From: an uncultured Anaerolineae bacterium
GTDB taxonomy: Bacteria; Chloroflexota; Anaerolineae; Aggregatilineales; UBA2796
NCBI GenBank assembly: GCA_938005675.1
Contig: CALKXH010000025.1
Coordinates: forward strand, 1-64,000
DNA: 64,000 bases
Direction of reading: 5' to 3'
Shown here: positions 62,901-64,000 of the stretch, one piece after another
Layout of the letters: every line of letters begins with the position of its first letter
Position numbering within the stretch: the first letter of the stretch is position 1
Notes under the pieces: generated by a model
Databases searched by the model: none
What the model saw: the letters and a program-made list of their open reading frames with translations, nothing else
Told to the model about the DNA's origin: nothing
Made by a program: the position numbers and the translations under genes

Positions 62901-63149
62901 TTGTGCAGCGAGGTGGACGATCTGTGGGCATCTATACCGCCGCCGCGCCAACGCGAGCTGCAGCCGACCCTCGCGCCGAGCTTGCAACACGCCGCCACCG
63001 CCATCCTCAAGCTGGGCGAGAAGGTGAACGAGCGCGCCCTGCAGGATGCCAACCGCCGCCGCCAACTGATCAAAGGACGCACGCAGCCGCGCAACGCCCT
63101 AGAGATGTTCTTCTGGCTGAGCGGCTATTTCAGCGGCGAGCAGCTCTAG
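59946..63149 (+). CDS. Large alpha-helical protein with GAP1-like N-terminal region (tentative)
   Basis: 1067-aa ORF; N-terminus LSGLLASMVQGLGIVVTGAPASLRDRLTFIQGLLCLLPAPVRAAVTFATHAPDPLQLHAQIKFS; remainder helical without recognised domain. Confidence 0.7.
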   Translation: MSDRPQVFQLERFSLVMPAQASARPVSGHLVARTAGIRPEHVIEARRIATLSAQRPLTPLAPPPITLGLLRGETVDYVAAKALPTKNGDTIVQYLIVPSNVLRALGGNLQPLEAFAREPLPPPNEPLQPLMIANPHQPSPEQQSDAILALLGYCRNNIRTLSGLLASMVQGLGIVVTGAPASLRDRLTFIQGLLCLLPAPVRAAVTFATHAPDPLQLHAQIKFSPNLSAAPAQHALFDWRTQTLTGNPPEDAYTKFIRAQLQLDVSLVIEQTQKLARTATWRAMRRETMASALAWASKRAALDELVLQRQPADRAMVAAVLREDPTLSDELRVAYCSHLLAFSLALGDYSHTEMIPALAAQSKEIAETVYEQLWAAASGERAMDVYHLVSRWLAEAPAGADLSRWRPLLAMAAGARANQLLNAPPQEFAAFLEQFLQTSDKVPMEQVAAQLIAIARRRATENPEIARAVFLLGVHHLSLGNLQRLVAESAFQAQLPPNLRELLPYLRADAPKDAPPRLLARATEAFGEAHQPMLIGRLTDWALSVQRSDLIDTDALFSLVKLASSPLAARFDQVIQNVVDDLGALNTLRAMSLEAHSSLITLNLLRGRYHEALEQITLCIDMIYQGARQAQAAELLHITFRDAPLGIPELLNALNVLHNSSLKPLLRARADLGALEGRHWDAALQPVMERLSALFYADPRLIAVIGVGAPMRLLKSAAQRKDSVEALRALSALASYALTFAEQEQQAAELVSQAYNLLDWSEEVRAAGLEILRDYIRRAAAEQAVKVPQLVGFRQGESVYKALEATYRVRLVTGGVDFGEFAEQAQVASLFLTDIAVYYENERQPPDIAKLRRNIEVMSGGLSEAERRRLSENAILISEALFKLHQRHHKRFGKRSRQELEARQAALARSEVVPQSGIEMLQWLGVRLGEGRTYVLRLQREAANYLFGTRSLNMLLRESGLVVALLQGLLAALPEDGATESDLRALCSEVDDLWASIPPPRQRELQPTLAPSLQHAATAILKLGEKVNERALQDANRRRQLIKGRTQPRNALEMFFWLSGYFSGEQL

Positions 63150-63151
63150 CC

Positions 63152-63556
63152 GTGCCGCTGTGGATCGGCTTGGCGCTGGGCGCGCTGAGCCTGTTCAACG
63201 GACTGGGCGCGCTGAACGTCCTCGCCGCGCTGCCCACCTTGCGCGAGTTACCTCTGGGCCTCCCGTTGGTGGTCTTGCTGGGCGTGCCGATGGCATGGTG
63301 CGCCATCTTCGCGGGTCTCAGCCTCGGCTGGCTGCTGAAAAGACGGCGCGTCGTGCGCCTGTTCGCTCCGCTGATGGCAGCCTACGCGCTCTCGCGCTTG
63401 GGCGTCGCGTTTTTAGCGCAAAGCGACTACGATCAGGGGCGCTTGGGCGCGCAAATCGCCCTGACTGCCTTGTGGATCGGGGCGGCGTGGTGGTACGCGC
63501 GGCGTATCGAGGGTCGGCTCGCCCGCCAAACCGATTCGCGGGCGGCTGAGGGCTAG
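63152..63556 (+). CDS. Small multi-TM membrane protein
   Basis: GTG start 2 nt after the previous stop; LWIGLALGALSLFNGLGALNVLAAL... about 4 TM segments; frame shared with track ORF 62903..63556. Confidence 0.75.
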   Translation: MPLWIGLALGALSLFNGLGALNVLAALPTLRELPLGLPLVVLLGVPMAWCAIFAGLSLGWLLKRRRVVRLFAPLMAAYALSRLGVAFLAQSDYDQGRLGAQIALTALWIGAAWWYARRIEGRLARQTDSRAAEG

Positions 63557-63561
63557 GGCGG

Positions 63562-64000
63562 CTACAAGCCGGGCAGACGTGGCGGATTGCGCAGCGCCGT
63601 CGCCACGAATTGGCGACGGTGTTGGGGCGTGACGCCATACTTGCGCAGCGCCGCTAGATGTTCAGGCGTGCCGTAGCCGCGATTGCGATCCCAGCCGTAG
63701 TGCGGATATTGCGCGTGCAGCTCCGCCATCAGCCGATCCCGCCTGACCTTCGCCACGATGGAGGCGGCGGCAACCGCCTCGAACTGCTCATCGGCGCGCA
63801 CGATGCAGCGCACGCGCGGCGCCTTCCTGCCCAAGTTGCCCAGCTTGAGGTTGCCGTCGACGATGTATTGGGCTGCCTCGAAGGGTCGCCAGATGAGCGC
63901 CTCGAAGAGGCTGCGGTTCGCCCAGGCGATGCCGTGCGCGTTGATGTCAGCCACCTCGACGATGTCTATTTCAACCAGCGCCGCCCACTCGTAAATGTAG
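63562..64000 (-). CDS. rnhB: Ribonuclease HII (5' end beyond window)
   Basis: YIYEWAALVEIDIVEVADINAHGIAWANRSLFEAL...FEAVAAASIVAKVRRDRLMAELHAQYPHYGWDRNRGYGTPEHLAALRKYGVTPQHRRQF; open to the window edge. Confidence 0.92.
   Translation of the reverse strand, partial: YIYEWAALVEIDIVEVADINAHGIAWANRSLFEALIWRPFEAAQYIVDGNLKLGNLGRKAPRVRCIVRADEQFEAVAAASIVAKVRRDRLMAELHAQYPHYGWDRNRGYGTPEHLAALRKYGVTPQHRRQFVATALRNPPRLPGL

Overview
This is a GC-rich, gene-dense bacterial chromosomal window. Gene content is compatible with Chloroflexota/Anaerolineae-like bacteria, but that is inference only. I find about 60 protein-coding genes, one tRNA-Cys(GCA), one clear gamma-glutamyltransferase remnant and one probable small gene relic. 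There is no CRISPR array, rRNA, transposase or prophage. Recognisable loci: a peptide-type ABC transporter operon coupled to a MocR-like regulator; a Rieske/TusA-like/membrane protein/RecF operon; two tandem HExxH metallopeptidase-like secreted paralogs; XdhC; a polyferredoxin membrane protein with a FixH/YtkA-like partner; LCP; a NYN/CcmA/CcmB operon; ClpB; a carbamoyltransferase cassette with small membrane proteins; a secreted duplicated-domain protein followed by an OmpR/HK pair; a GH31-like protein; DUF177; an RpoD-like sigma factor; ArgF; a TPR protein; CdaA; MoaB/MogA; LeuB; a polysaccharide cluster (GT4, GtrA, O-antigen ligase, UXS-like, Fcl-like); HtpG; EtfBA; FAH; Uma2/Sir2; FtsW/RodA, a small HTH and a lipoprotein PBP; a 1067-aa protein with a possible GAP1-like N-terminus; and RnhB. 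The points most worth following up are: a GH31-fold protein whose catalytic Asp motifs all look replaced; a consensus promoter, palindrome and terminator-like hairpin upstream of DUF177; the carbamoyltransferase cassette; the 1067-aa possible conflict-system-like protein; and the duplicated secreted protein next to a two-component system with a 24-bp perfect palindrome at its promoter. All family calls were made by eye from motifs; no database search was possible.
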